Source of the DNA: Scatosoma sp045124465
Lineage (GTDB): Bacteria > Bacillota > Clostridia > Christensenellales > Borkfalkiaceae
Length of the DNA: 28,087 nucleotides
Direction of reading: 5' to 3'
NCBI GenBank assembly: GCA_045124465.1
Contig: JBGVLV010000026.1
Span: 1-28,087, forward strand
Shown: one piece after another, positions 15,021-20,759 of the stretch
Layout of the letters: every line of letters starts with the position of its first letter
How positions within the stretch are numbered: position 1 is the first letter of the stretch
The notes under the pieces: generated by a model
The model's input: only the letters and a program-made list of their open reading frames with translations
Told to the model about the DNA's origin: nothing
Database searches by the model: none
Translations under genes and position numbers: made by a program

Positions 15021-15106
15021 ATGGAAACTTTTCCTTGTCGGGCGGGTATAATTCCTTTCCGTTTTCGCCAAATTAAGGATAGAAAACGCGAGGGGGGAAC
15101 GTAGCT

Positions 15107-15220
15107 ATGCGACGGGAAGTATACGACGGCGACGGCAAAACGCGCGAGGAAAGGGAAACGGTCTTCCGCGCGCCGCGCGCGGAACAAAGAAACCGAACGA
15201 AGGGGGCAGGTATTCAATGA
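15107..15220 (+). CDS. 37-residue charged small protein coupled to spoVAC
   Basis: ATG at 15107 follows a GAGGGGGG ribosome site, and its TGA overlaps the spoVAC ATG (ATGA). The 37 residues are mostly Arg, Glu, Lys, Asp, Gly, with no hydrophobic segment: it is soluble. The strong ribosome site and the coupling suggest real translation, either for a small protein or to feed ribosomes into spoVAC, whose own site (GGGGGCAGG) is weaker and further away. No known SpoVA subunit of this size comes to mind. A TATAAT lies at 15047-15052 without a convincing -35, and I could not fit a forespore sigma-F/G promoter. Confidence 0.5.
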   Translation: MRREVYDGDGKTREERETVFRAPRAEQRNRTKGAGIQ

Positions 15221-15669
15221 CGGGGAAAAACAGACAGAATTATAATAAAAACTATATCGCTTACGTAAACTCGTTCGATCCGCCGACGAGCCATTTCAAA
15301 AACTGTTTCCGCGCCTTTATGATGGGCGGGTTCATCTGCTGTATCGGTCAGTTTTTTCGGGTCGTTCTCGAAGGCGCGTTCGGGCTTTCGGGCGACGAGC
15401 TTGCGGGCACGGTGAGCATTATCCTCATCTTCTTGGGCACGCTGTTGACGGGGCTTGGCGTGTACGACCGTATCGGGCGTAACGCGGGCGCGGGTTCTAT
15501 CGTTCCCATAACGGGTTTTGCCAACAGCGTAGCCTCGCCCGCGATCGAGTTCAAGACGGAAGGGCTGGTGTACGGTATGGCGGCGAAAATGTTCATCGTC
15601 GCAGGCCCGATCATCGTGTTCGGCGTGCTGGCGGGTACGATCGTGGGTATCGTTTATTTGTTCTTGTAA
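15217..15669 (+). CDS. spoVAC: Stage V sporulation protein AC
   Basis: 150 residues, typical for SpoVAC. A short soluble N-terminus (about 1-28), then four or so membrane helices (about 31-52, 62-83, 95-118, 128-150). The GGFICCIGQ and TGLGVYDRIGRNAGAGSIVPITGFANSV stretches (the latter about 85-110) are hallmark SpoVAC/SpoVAE-family sequences. It forms part of the inner-spore-membrane channel that moves Ca-dipicolinate in during sporulation and out at germination. First recognised gene of the spoVAC-D-E set; spoVAD follows after 9 bases. Confidence 0.95.
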   Translation: MTGKNRQNYNKNYIAYVNSFDPPTSHFKNCFRAFMMGGFICCIGQFFRVVLEGAFGLSGDELAGTVSIILIFLGTLLTGLGVYDRIGRNAGAGSIVPITGFANSVASPAIEFKTEGLVYGMAAKMFIVAGPIIVFGVLAGTIVGIVYLFL

Positions 15670-15678
15670 GGAGAAAGT

Positions 15679-16668
15679 ATGCAGACGATTTTTTTCAAAA
15701 ACAAACCCCGTATCATCGCGACGGGCACGATCGCCGGACCGAAGGAAAGCGCGGGGATCGTGGGAAAATACGTGGATAAAACGTTGACGGACGATATGTT
15801 CGGCGAAAGTACGTACGAGAAAGCGGAGTGTAAAATGCTCACGTACGCCATCAATCAGGCGATCGCCAACGCGGGCGAAACGCAACAGAGCGTCGATCTG
15901 CTCGTGTCGGGCGACCTGCTCAATCAGATCATTTCCGCGTCTTTCGCCGCCCGCGACTTCGATTTCCCTTTCCTCGGCGTGTACGGCGCGTGTTCCACGC
16001 TCGCCGAGAGCTACGCCATCGCCGCCGCGCTCATCAACGCGGGGTACTATCAAAAGATCGTCGCCGCGACGGGCAGTCATTTCTCCTCTGCGGAACGCCA
16101 GTACCGATACCCTTTGGAACTCGGCTGTACCCGTCCTCCGCAGTCGCAATGGACGGTAACGGGCGCGGGCGGCGCGTTCATCGCAAGCGAGGGCAGTTCG
16201 CTCGCGATCACGGGCGCGACCCTCGGTAAGGTGGTCGATTTCGGTATCACCGACGTCAATAATATGGGCGCGGCAATGGCTCCCGCGGCGGCGGACACGA
16301 TTTTGAACCACTTGCGGGACACGGGCAGGAACGCCGATTATTACGATCTCATCGTAACGGGCGATCTCGGCGCGCTCGGCAGTCGTATCGTCAAAGACCT
16401 TACGTGGGAAAAGGGCGTGGATATCGAGAAAAATCACGTGGACTGCGGGGAGATCGTGTATAAGGTCATCGAGGACGAATTCCAAGGCGGTAGCGGCGCG
16501 GGTTGCAGCGCGGTGGTGTTCAATTCGTATATCTACGACAAACTCAAAAAACGCGAACTCAACCGCGTTCTGCTCGCGGCGACGGGCGCGTTGCTCTCGA
16601 CGGTTTCGAGCGGGCAGGGGGAAAGTATACCCTGTATCTGCCACGCAGTATCCATTGAAAACGTGTAA
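15679..16668 (+). CDS. spoVAD: Stage V sporulation protein AD
   Basis: 329 residues, usual length. A thiolase-like fold that binds dipicolinic acid rather than performing condensation. Family segments: KPRIIATGTIAGPKESAG near the start, YGACSTLAESYAIAAALINAGY (positions about 104-125, the thiolase nucleophile region), TGSHFSSAERQYRYPLELG, and ALLSTVSSGQGESIPCICHAV at the end. It acts on the outer face of the inner spore membrane with SpoVAC and SpoVAE. AAGGAG lies 7 bases before the ATG. A repeat element starts on the base after the stop. Confidence 0.96.
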   Translation: MQTIFFKNKPRIIATGTIAGPKESAGIVGKYVDKTLTDDMFGESTYEKAECKMLTYAINQAIANAGETQQSVDLLVSGDLLNQIISASFAARDFDFPFLGVYGACSTLAESYAIAAALINAGYYQKIVAATGSHFSSAERQYRYPLELGCTRPPQSQWTVTGAGGAFIASEGSSLAITGATLGKVVDFGITDVNNMGAAMAPAAADTILNHLRDTGRNADYYDLIVTGDLGALGSRIVKDLTWEKGVDIEKNHVDCGEIVYKVIEDEFQGGSGAGCSAVVFNSYIYDKLKKRELNRVLLAATGALLSTVSSGQGESIPCICHAVSIENV

Positions 16669-16785
16669 AACGCTTTATATACGTCGCAATACGTCGTTGC
16701 GCTACGTTTTCCTCACTCGTGTACTACACGTACATCTCCTGTCGGAAAGCCTCGCGCGCCTCGTCTTGCTCGTATCTAAACCGTT
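16669..16785. repeat. Dispersed intergenic element, copy C
   Basis: 117 bases from AACGCTTTA (16669-16677) to TAAACCGTT (16777-16785): 9-bp terminal inverted repeats with one mismatch. By hand alignment 109 of 117 positions match copy A, including the CGTGTA-C-TACACG palindrome. It starts directly after the spoVAD stop and separates spoVAD from spoVAE. Confidence 0.85.
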
Positions 16786-16836
16786 TTTATCTAAATCTTT
16801 TTAAAACCGTTTTAATAAGAAAGGGAGAAAGCAATA

Positions 16837-17220
16837 ATGTTTGAACCGTATCTACAAATACTTTGGGGTTTTGCGAAAGCGTTCGCGGTGGGCGGACTTA
16901 TCTGTATGATCGCGCAGATCGTGATCAATTTCACCGACCTGACGGCGGGCAAGATTTTGGTCATATTTATGCTCGCAGGGGTAGTGTTGCAAGGCTTGGG
17001 CTTGTATCAATACCTCGTGGATTTCGCGGGCGCGGGCGCGACGGTCCCCATCAGCGGCTTTGGCTACCTGTTGGCGAACGGCGCGATCAAAGGCGCGCAG
17101 AAAGGGCTGTTCGGCGCGTTCACGGGCGCGTTGAGCGCGGCGAGCGCGGGCGTAACGGCGGCGGTCATCTTCTCGTTCTTGATGGCGATGATCTTCAAAT
17201 CGCATAGTAAAAAGAACTGA
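16837..17220 (+). CDS. spoVAE: Stage V sporulation protein AE (membrane form)
   Basis: 127 residues with about four membrane helices. Sequence features shared with SpoVAC: GGLICMIAQIVI (about 19-30), LQGLGLYQYLVDFAGAGATVPISGFG (positions about 49-74), and a GLFGAFTGALSAASAGVTAA helix. This is the SpoVAEB type found at the end of spoVAC-D-E operons. It is cut off from spoVAD by a repeat element, with GGGAGAAAG 7-15 bases before its ATG. It likely shares the operon's transcript, as no clear separate promoter is seen. Confidence 0.93.
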   Translation: MFEPYLQILWGFAKAFAVGGLICMIAQIVINFTDLTAGKILVIFMLAGVVLQGLGLYQYLVDFAGAGATVPISGFGYLLANGAIKGAQKGLFGAFTGALSAASAGVTAAVIFSFLMAMIFKSHSKKN

Positions 17221-17225
17221 AATAG

Positions 17226-17258
17226 TACGCCGCAAGGCGTAATCGCAACGCAGTTGCG
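17226..17258 (+). other. Two tandem hairpins after spoVAE
   Basis: TACGCC-GCAA-GGCGTA (17226-17241, GNRA-type tetraloop) and CGCAAC-GCA-GTTGCG (17244-17258) are both perfect 6-bp stems, 5 bases past the stop and upstream of the terminator. Confidence 0.5.
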
Positions 17259-17300
17259 CGTTTGACCCAAGATCAAGCGATCGTAGACCACACCTAATAC

Positions 17301-17341
17301 AAAGAGATCAAGGAATTTCTCCTTGATCTCTTTCGTTTTTT
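17301..17341 (+). terminator. Intrinsic terminator of the spoVA operon
   Basis: A 13-bp perfect stem (17301-17313 with 17321-17333; AAAGAGATCAAGG and its complement) with a 7-base loop, followed by CGTTTTTT. Confidence 0.9.
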
Positions 17342-17404
17342 GTTCGGCTAAAAATCGTCTATTTTCTTCGTCGTAGTGGAGTATTTCGACCCGATCGATA
17401 TGTC

Positions 17405-17435
17405 AAAACCTTAAAACCGAAGAACGGTTTTAAGG
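17405..17435 (-). terminator. Intrinsic terminator of murG-yunB
   Basis: On the minus strand CCTTAAAACCG (17435-17425), a 5-base loop, CGGTTTTAAGG (17419-17409), then TTTTG: an 11-bp stem that includes the yunB stop codon. Confidence 0.8.
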
Positions 17436-18158
17436 CGACAGGTCAGCTTTGTTGCCGAAAATATCCGATTGCAGATAGGCGTCGGGGATAGATCCCACGA
17501 TGATGGATTCGCCTACGAGTATCTCCGTCGTCACCGCGAAATTCTCCGTCCGCGACGGCATAACGATACTGATGTCCGCGATGATGTTTAAGTAAATGCA
17601 ATGCCGCGTCTGGTTTATCCCCACGCTCTCGAACGTGGACGAAAAGTCGCACGAAACGCTGCTTACGGGTATGATACGGAACTGTATGCTCGGTCCTAAC
17701 CCCGCCAACGCCTCGATACCCGTCAACGCTCCGAGCGGAACGGGTATGCCGTTCAGGCTCAGATTTTTCAGGTTCGACTGGGAAATGGACGCGGTATCGC
17801 GGGCGATCTTATTCAGTTTCAACGGATTCGCGGTGACCGCGACGATATTCCCTTCGCCGTCGCGGGTAATGCTCACGAGATCCTCGTACCGCATTTCGTC
17901 CGATAACGTATAATACACCGCGTCGTTGACGGCGACCGTCGTACTCGCCCGCATCGTCGCCTCGCTGATGGAAATAAGCACCCGCGTTACGTTGCGCTGG
18001 AAATAAATAAACGCCCCGACCGCCGCCACGAGCAGAACGAGAAGTATGCACAAAAGCCGTTTCCGCCGCCGTTTCCGTCCGACCGTTTTCCCGCCCCGAC
18101 CCTTTCTCCCGTTAGGCGGGGAATAGGCGGGCAGGTCGTATTCGTGGAACTTGCTCAC
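17430..18158 (-). CDS. yunB: Sporulation protein YunB
   Basis: 242 residues. A basic N-terminus (about 18-34, GRKGRGGKTVGRKRRRKR) leads into one membrane helix (about 35-53) and an extracytoplasmic domain with the family pattern RVLISISEATMRASTTVAVNDAV, DLVSITRDGEGNIVAVTAN and VPLGALTGIEALAGLGPSIQFRIIPVSSV. YunB in Bacillus is under mother-cell sigma-E control and is needed for normal spores; its biochemical role is not settled. GTG start at 18158, its TGA-overlap (GTGA) with murG meaning the two are translationally coupled. Confidence 0.9.
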   Translation of the reverse strand: MSKFHEYDLPAYSPPNGRKGRGGKTVGRKRRRKRLLCILLVLLVAAVGAFIYFQRNVTRVLISISEATMRASTTVAVNDAVYYTLSDEMRYEDLVSITRDGEGNIVAVTANPLKLNKIARDTASISQSNLKNLSLNGIPVPLGALTGIEALAGLGPSIQFRIIPVSSVSCDFSSTFESVGINQTRHCIYLNIIADISIVMPSRTENFAVTTEILVGESIIVGSIPDAYLQSDIFGNKADLSP

Positions 18159-19213
18159 TTTTTCCCGTTGATCGCGGCGCGTAACTCGCGCAGGATATTC
18201 GCGTTCCCGTGCGAAAGATCGGACTCGTACAGCCTCGCTTTCAACCCGTCGTCAAGCAACGTTTTCTCGATCTCGTCGGGCAATTTTTCTAGCTCCGTCT
18301 GCCGCAGAACGCGGCAAAGCCCCTTGGAACGGAAATACGCCGCGTTTTCCGACTGGTCGCCGCGGGTCTGCCCTTCGAGCGGTATGAACAGGGCGGGCTT
18401 TTTGAGCGCCAGTATCTCGAACACCGTCCCCGCGCCCGAACGCGCGACTACGACGTCGGCGGCGGCGTAGAGGGTACCCATGTCGTTGACGAACTCGAAT
18501 TGCCGATAGTTTTTCACGTTGCTCTCGACCGCGTTCCCCTTGCCGCAAACGTGCAGAACGGTATATTTCTCCGTCAGCGTTTTCAAATTCTTCCGCACGG
18601 CGGCGTTGACGATCTCGCTCCCGCTCCCGCCCCCGAATACGAGCACGACCGTTTCCGAAAACCCGATCCCGAGCTTGATCCTCGACTCCGCGCGCGAGGC
18701 GGCGAGTACGCTCCTGCGGATAGGCGAGCCGCTGTATACGCCGCGTTTGACCCGTTTCGCCGTTTCGGGGAAAGAGGTGAACACGCACTTGCACGCCCGC
18801 GCCGAAAGCCTGTTCGCAAGCCCGGGCGAAAAATCGCTCTCGTGTGCGTAACAGGGTATGCCCAACTTCTTCGCGGCGATGACGACGGGCAGAGCCACGT
18901 ACCCGCCCTTGGAAAACACGACGTCCGGTCTGAACGTTTCCAGACCCTCTTTCGCCCGTTTCACCGCGCGGCGAAAGGCTACGGGAATCTTGATGTTGTT
19001 TTTCAGAGCCGCAAACCCGCCGCCGCGGATAAGCTTGGGACATTCGATCTCGAAATAGGGGATCTTCCATTCGCTTACGATCCGTTTTTCTATCCCGCCC
19101 GAACCGATATAACAAACGTCCGCCTCGCCGTTTGAGAGAAGTTCCTCGATGATCGCGATATTCGGAACGACGTGACCCGCGCTCCCGCCGCCCGTAAATA
19201 CTATTTTTTTCAT
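18155..19213 (-). CDS. murG: UDP-GlcNAc--lipid I N-acetylglucosaminyltransferase MurG
   Basis: 352 residues, normal length. GT-B fold: the N-terminal G-loop GGGSAGH (8-14), a CYAHESDFSPGLANR stretch for lipid I contact, then the C-terminal UDP-GlcNAc domain with FGGGSGSEIVN and SGAGTVFEILALKKPALFIPLEGQTRGDQSENA (about positions 255-287). It adds GlcNAc to lipid I on the inner membrane face, completing lipid II. It is not in a cell-division cluster; instead it overlaps yunB by 4 bases. A minus-strand TATAAT (19251-19246) lies 33 bases before the start, but the -35 region (GAATAT) is poor. Confidence 0.94.
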   Translation of the reverse strand: MKKIVFTGGGSAGHVVPNIAIIEELLSNGEADVCYIGSGGIEKRIVSEWKIPYFEIECPKLIRGGGFAALKNNIKIPVAFRRAVKRAKEGLETFRPDVVFSKGGYVALPVVIAAKKLGIPCYAHESDFSPGLANRLSARACKCVFTSFPETAKRVKRGVYSGSPIRRSVLAASRAESRIKLGIGFSETVVLVFGGGSGSEIVNAAVRKNLKTLTEKYTVLHVCGKGNAVESNVKNYRQFEFVNDMGTLYAAADVVVARSGAGTVFEILALKKPALFIPLEGQTRGDQSENAAYFRSKGLCRVLRQTELEKLPDEIEKTLLDDGLKARLYESDLSHGNANILRELRAAINGKK

Positions 19214-19274
19214 ACGCCGCCTACCTGTCTTTTATTCCGTATATTATTATAGACGGCGAACGGTCCGAATATTC

Positions 19275-20207
19275 TTATTCCCGATAGGAAAGCGCGATCT
19301 GTTTCAGCTCGGCGGCGACCCGCTCCCGCAACGATTGCGGCGACAAAACGGTGATCCCCGCGCCCAACCCGATGATCTTTTTCACAAGCGTTTCGTCGTC
19401 GGGCAGGGTCGCGTCCGCATACCATTTCCCGTCCGAAAACCGCAAACTCTCCACGCCCAACCAGTCCTGTGCGTCCGCGAACGCGCGCTCGGAGATCTCG
19501 AACCTCGCATCTACGCTCTTTGTGCCGTCGCTCCAAAATCCGAGCGGTATGTCCTCCCTCGAAAAGGGGCGTTTTTGAAACCGTTCTTCCGTTTTCAGAG
19601 CGGAAAACACCCTCCCCAAACGGAACAGACGGAACGCCCGTTGCTTGTGGCAGAACGCGTATACGTACCACACCGCCTGTTTGCAGACGAGCACGTGCGG
19701 TTCTATTTTCCGCGCCGTTTTCTCGCCCGTGCGCGAATGGTACTCGATTTCAAGCACCACCCGTTCCTTGATACATTCTTCGAATAGCCGTAACTTCTCC
19801 GAGAACGCCCGCGAGTCCCCCCAAGTCCCGCCGTCTACGAGGATCGAACCGATATCCCCCGACAACGCCGTATCCCGCGTTTCCGACTTCATTTGCGCGG
19901 ATAACTTTCGTTTCGCCGCCAAAAACCGCTCCTCGGGCAGCTGCGAATACATAGCCGACAACGCCTCGATCGCCGCGTCGTATTCTTCTTTCGTCATAAA
20001 CCCTACGGGCAGTTTGAAACTGTCCGATATACAAATGCCGCCGTCCCTGCCTTGCTTTACGTAGACGGGTACGCACATCGATAAAACGTCGATATACCGA
20101 TACACCGTCCGCGTCGAGATACGGTGTTTCTCCGCAAAATACGCCGCCGTCGCTTTCCGCTTGGCTAATAACTCGAATAAAATGTCCAACAAAACGGCAA
20201 ATTTCAT
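19275..20207 (-). CDS. WYL-domain transcriptional regulator (YafY/DeoR-like)
   Basis: 310 residues. The N-terminal winged helix-turn-helix is in about 1-60 (ATAAYFAEKHRISTRTVYRYIDVL); a linker follows, then a WYL domain (about 140-220) whose signature reads WYVYAFCHKQRAFRLFRLGRV, and a WCX-type C-terminal extension to 310. WYL proteins sense ligands, often nucleotides or nucleic-acid fragments, and regulate nearby or stress genes. It has a strong GAGGAGG ribosome site and its own promoter, divergent from the 70-aa gene, so that pair is the natural first guess for its target. The ligand is unknown. Confidence 0.88.
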   Translation of the reverse strand: MKFAVLLDILFELLAKRKATAAYFAEKHRISTRTVYRYIDVLSMCVPVYVKQGRDGGICISDSFKLPVGFMTKEEYDAAIEALSAMYSQLPEERFLAAKRKLSAQMKSETRDTALSGDIGSILVDGGTWGDSRAFSEKLRLFEECIKERVVLEIEYHSRTGEKTARKIEPHVLVCKQAVWYVYAFCHKQRAFRLFRLGRVFSALKTEERFQKRPFSREDIPLGFWSDGTKSVDARFEISERAFADAQDWLGVESLRFSDGKWYADATLPDDETLVKKIIGLGAGITVLSPQSLRERVAAELKQIALSYRE

Positions 20208-20252
20208 AAAAAAATTTCCTCCTCAAAAAAATTTTTTAAAATTCCTGAAATT

Positions 20253-20281
20253 ATTTTATCAAATATGACGGAAGCTGTCAA
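20253..20281 (-). promoter_or_regulatory. Sigma-A promoter of the WYL regulator
   Basis: On the minus strand TTGACA (20281-20276), 17-base spacer, TAAAAT (20258-20253). The -35 is part of an imperfect palindrome, TGAC-N7-GTCA (20266-20280), between the two divergent promoters. Confidence 0.8.
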
Positions 20282-20289
20282 GTTTTATG

Positions 20290-20298
20290 TGGTATAAT
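20290..20298 (+). promoter_or_regulatory. Extended -10 promoter of the 70-aa gene
   Basis: TGG-TATAAT (20290-20298) with no good -35; it lies 9 bases from the -35 of the divergent regulator promoter, so the two could interfere or share an operator. Confidence 0.55.
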
Positions 20299-20333
20299 GC
20301 AAGCATAAAATAAAACGGAAGAGGAAAACGGCT

Positions 20334-20546
20334 ATGAGATACACCAAATTCGACAACTATCTGGAACGAATGGAAACGAGACGCAAAGAGCGCAGCGAGG
20401 AAATGCTCGACTACGAACTTTTGACGAGCCTGAGAACGCGCACGAAAGAAGAGGTACTCGCGCAGCTGTACGAGGGTTTGACCTTCATCGCGGGCGTATC
20501 GACGGTGCTTTGCGCGCAAAAGACGGAGAAAACGCTTGTTTTTTAA
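20334..20546 (+). CDS. 70-residue soluble protein of unknown function
   Basis: I do not recognise it. It is highly charged in the first 45 residues (about one third Arg/Lys/Glu/Asp), probably helical (NYLERMETRRKERSEEM), with a more hydrophobic end (LTFIAGVSTVLCAQ). A GGAAGAGGAAAA ribosome site precedes the ATG, and an extended -10 promoter lies upstream. It is divergent from the WYL regulator and 57 bases ahead of the tyrS -35/-10 region start-point. Its stop is followed by a T-run but no hairpin I could define. Confidence 0.6.
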   Translation: MRYTKFDNYLERMETRRKERSEEMLDYELLTSLRTRTKEEVLAQLYEGLTFIAGVSTVLCAQKTEKTLVF

Positions 20547-20562
20547 GGCGTAGGGCGTAAAA

Positions 20563-20594
20563 CGCTTGACAAGCGGGGGAAAAAGTTGTAAACT
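20563..20594 (+). promoter_or_regulatory. tyrS promoter with palindrome over the -35 box
   Basis: TTGACA (20566-20571), 17-base spacer, TAAACT (20589-20594). The -35 lies within the perfect palindrome CGCTTG-A-CAAGCG (20563-20575), a possible repressor site. Transcription would start near 20601. Confidence 0.75.
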
Positions 20595-20615
20595 GAAACT
20601 ATTATGAAAGGTTTT

Positions 20616-20678
20616 ATGAGCGAAAACGGTCATTATGAAATTTACGCGTACGCCTACCGCACGGGTAGGGAACTTTAA
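20616..20678 (+). CDS. Tyrosine-rich leader peptide of tyrS
   Basis: A 20-codon frame with Tyr at codons 7, 10, 12 and 14 (TAT 20634, TAC 20643, 20649, 20655): four Tyr in eight residues. The start at 20616 is chosen because GAAAGG (20606-20611) lies 4 bases before it; an in-frame ATG at 20604 would be almost at the 5' end of the transcript. It ends at TAA 20676-20678, placed so that a terminating ribosome would cover the 5' arm of the antiterminator. It is interpreted as a sensor of tyrosyl-tRNA supply for the next gene. Direct evidence is sequence arrangement only. Confidence 0.75.
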   Translation: MSENGHYEIYAYAYRTGREL

Positions 20679-20739
20679 CGCGCATAAAACCGAACGATCG
20701 AAAAAGACAAAGAACGGTTTGCGCGGGCAGACCGTTTTT
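20679..20739 (+). terminator. tyrS attenuator: alternative antiterminator and terminator
   Basis: Terminator: AACGGTTTGC (20713-20722) pairs with GCAGACCGTT (20727-20736), 10 bp with one wobble, 4-base loop, then a T-run to 20739. Antiterminator: CGCGC (20679-20683) plus AAACCG (20687-20692) pairs with CGGTTTGCGCG (20715-20725), 11 bp with a 3-base bulge. The two share 20715-20722 and cannot coexist. A third pairing, 20610-20622 with 20679-20691 (12 of 13 positions), can sequester the antiterminator arm when the leader is not translated. A short hairpin (20653-20669) within the Tyr codons could pause polymerase. Confidence 0.8.
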
Positions 20740-20759
20740 GATTTAAGGAGGCTACTTCA

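Noticed and set aside
15017..15053. Forespore sigma-F/G promoter for the spoVA cluster
   Set aside because: GTTTA and GGGTATAATT look promising separately, but the spacing (22 bases) and key bases do not fit either consensus.
15214..16644. A 476-codon open frame on the minus strand
   Set aside because: It is antisense to spoVAC and spoVAD, which are unmistakable; the Arg/His-rich translation is typical of a shadow frame in G+C-rich DNA.
19246..19274. Sigma-E promoter for murG-yunB (GAATATT fits the -35)
   Set aside because: At the right spacing the -10 does not resemble CATACAHT; only a TATAAT with a poor -35 is present.
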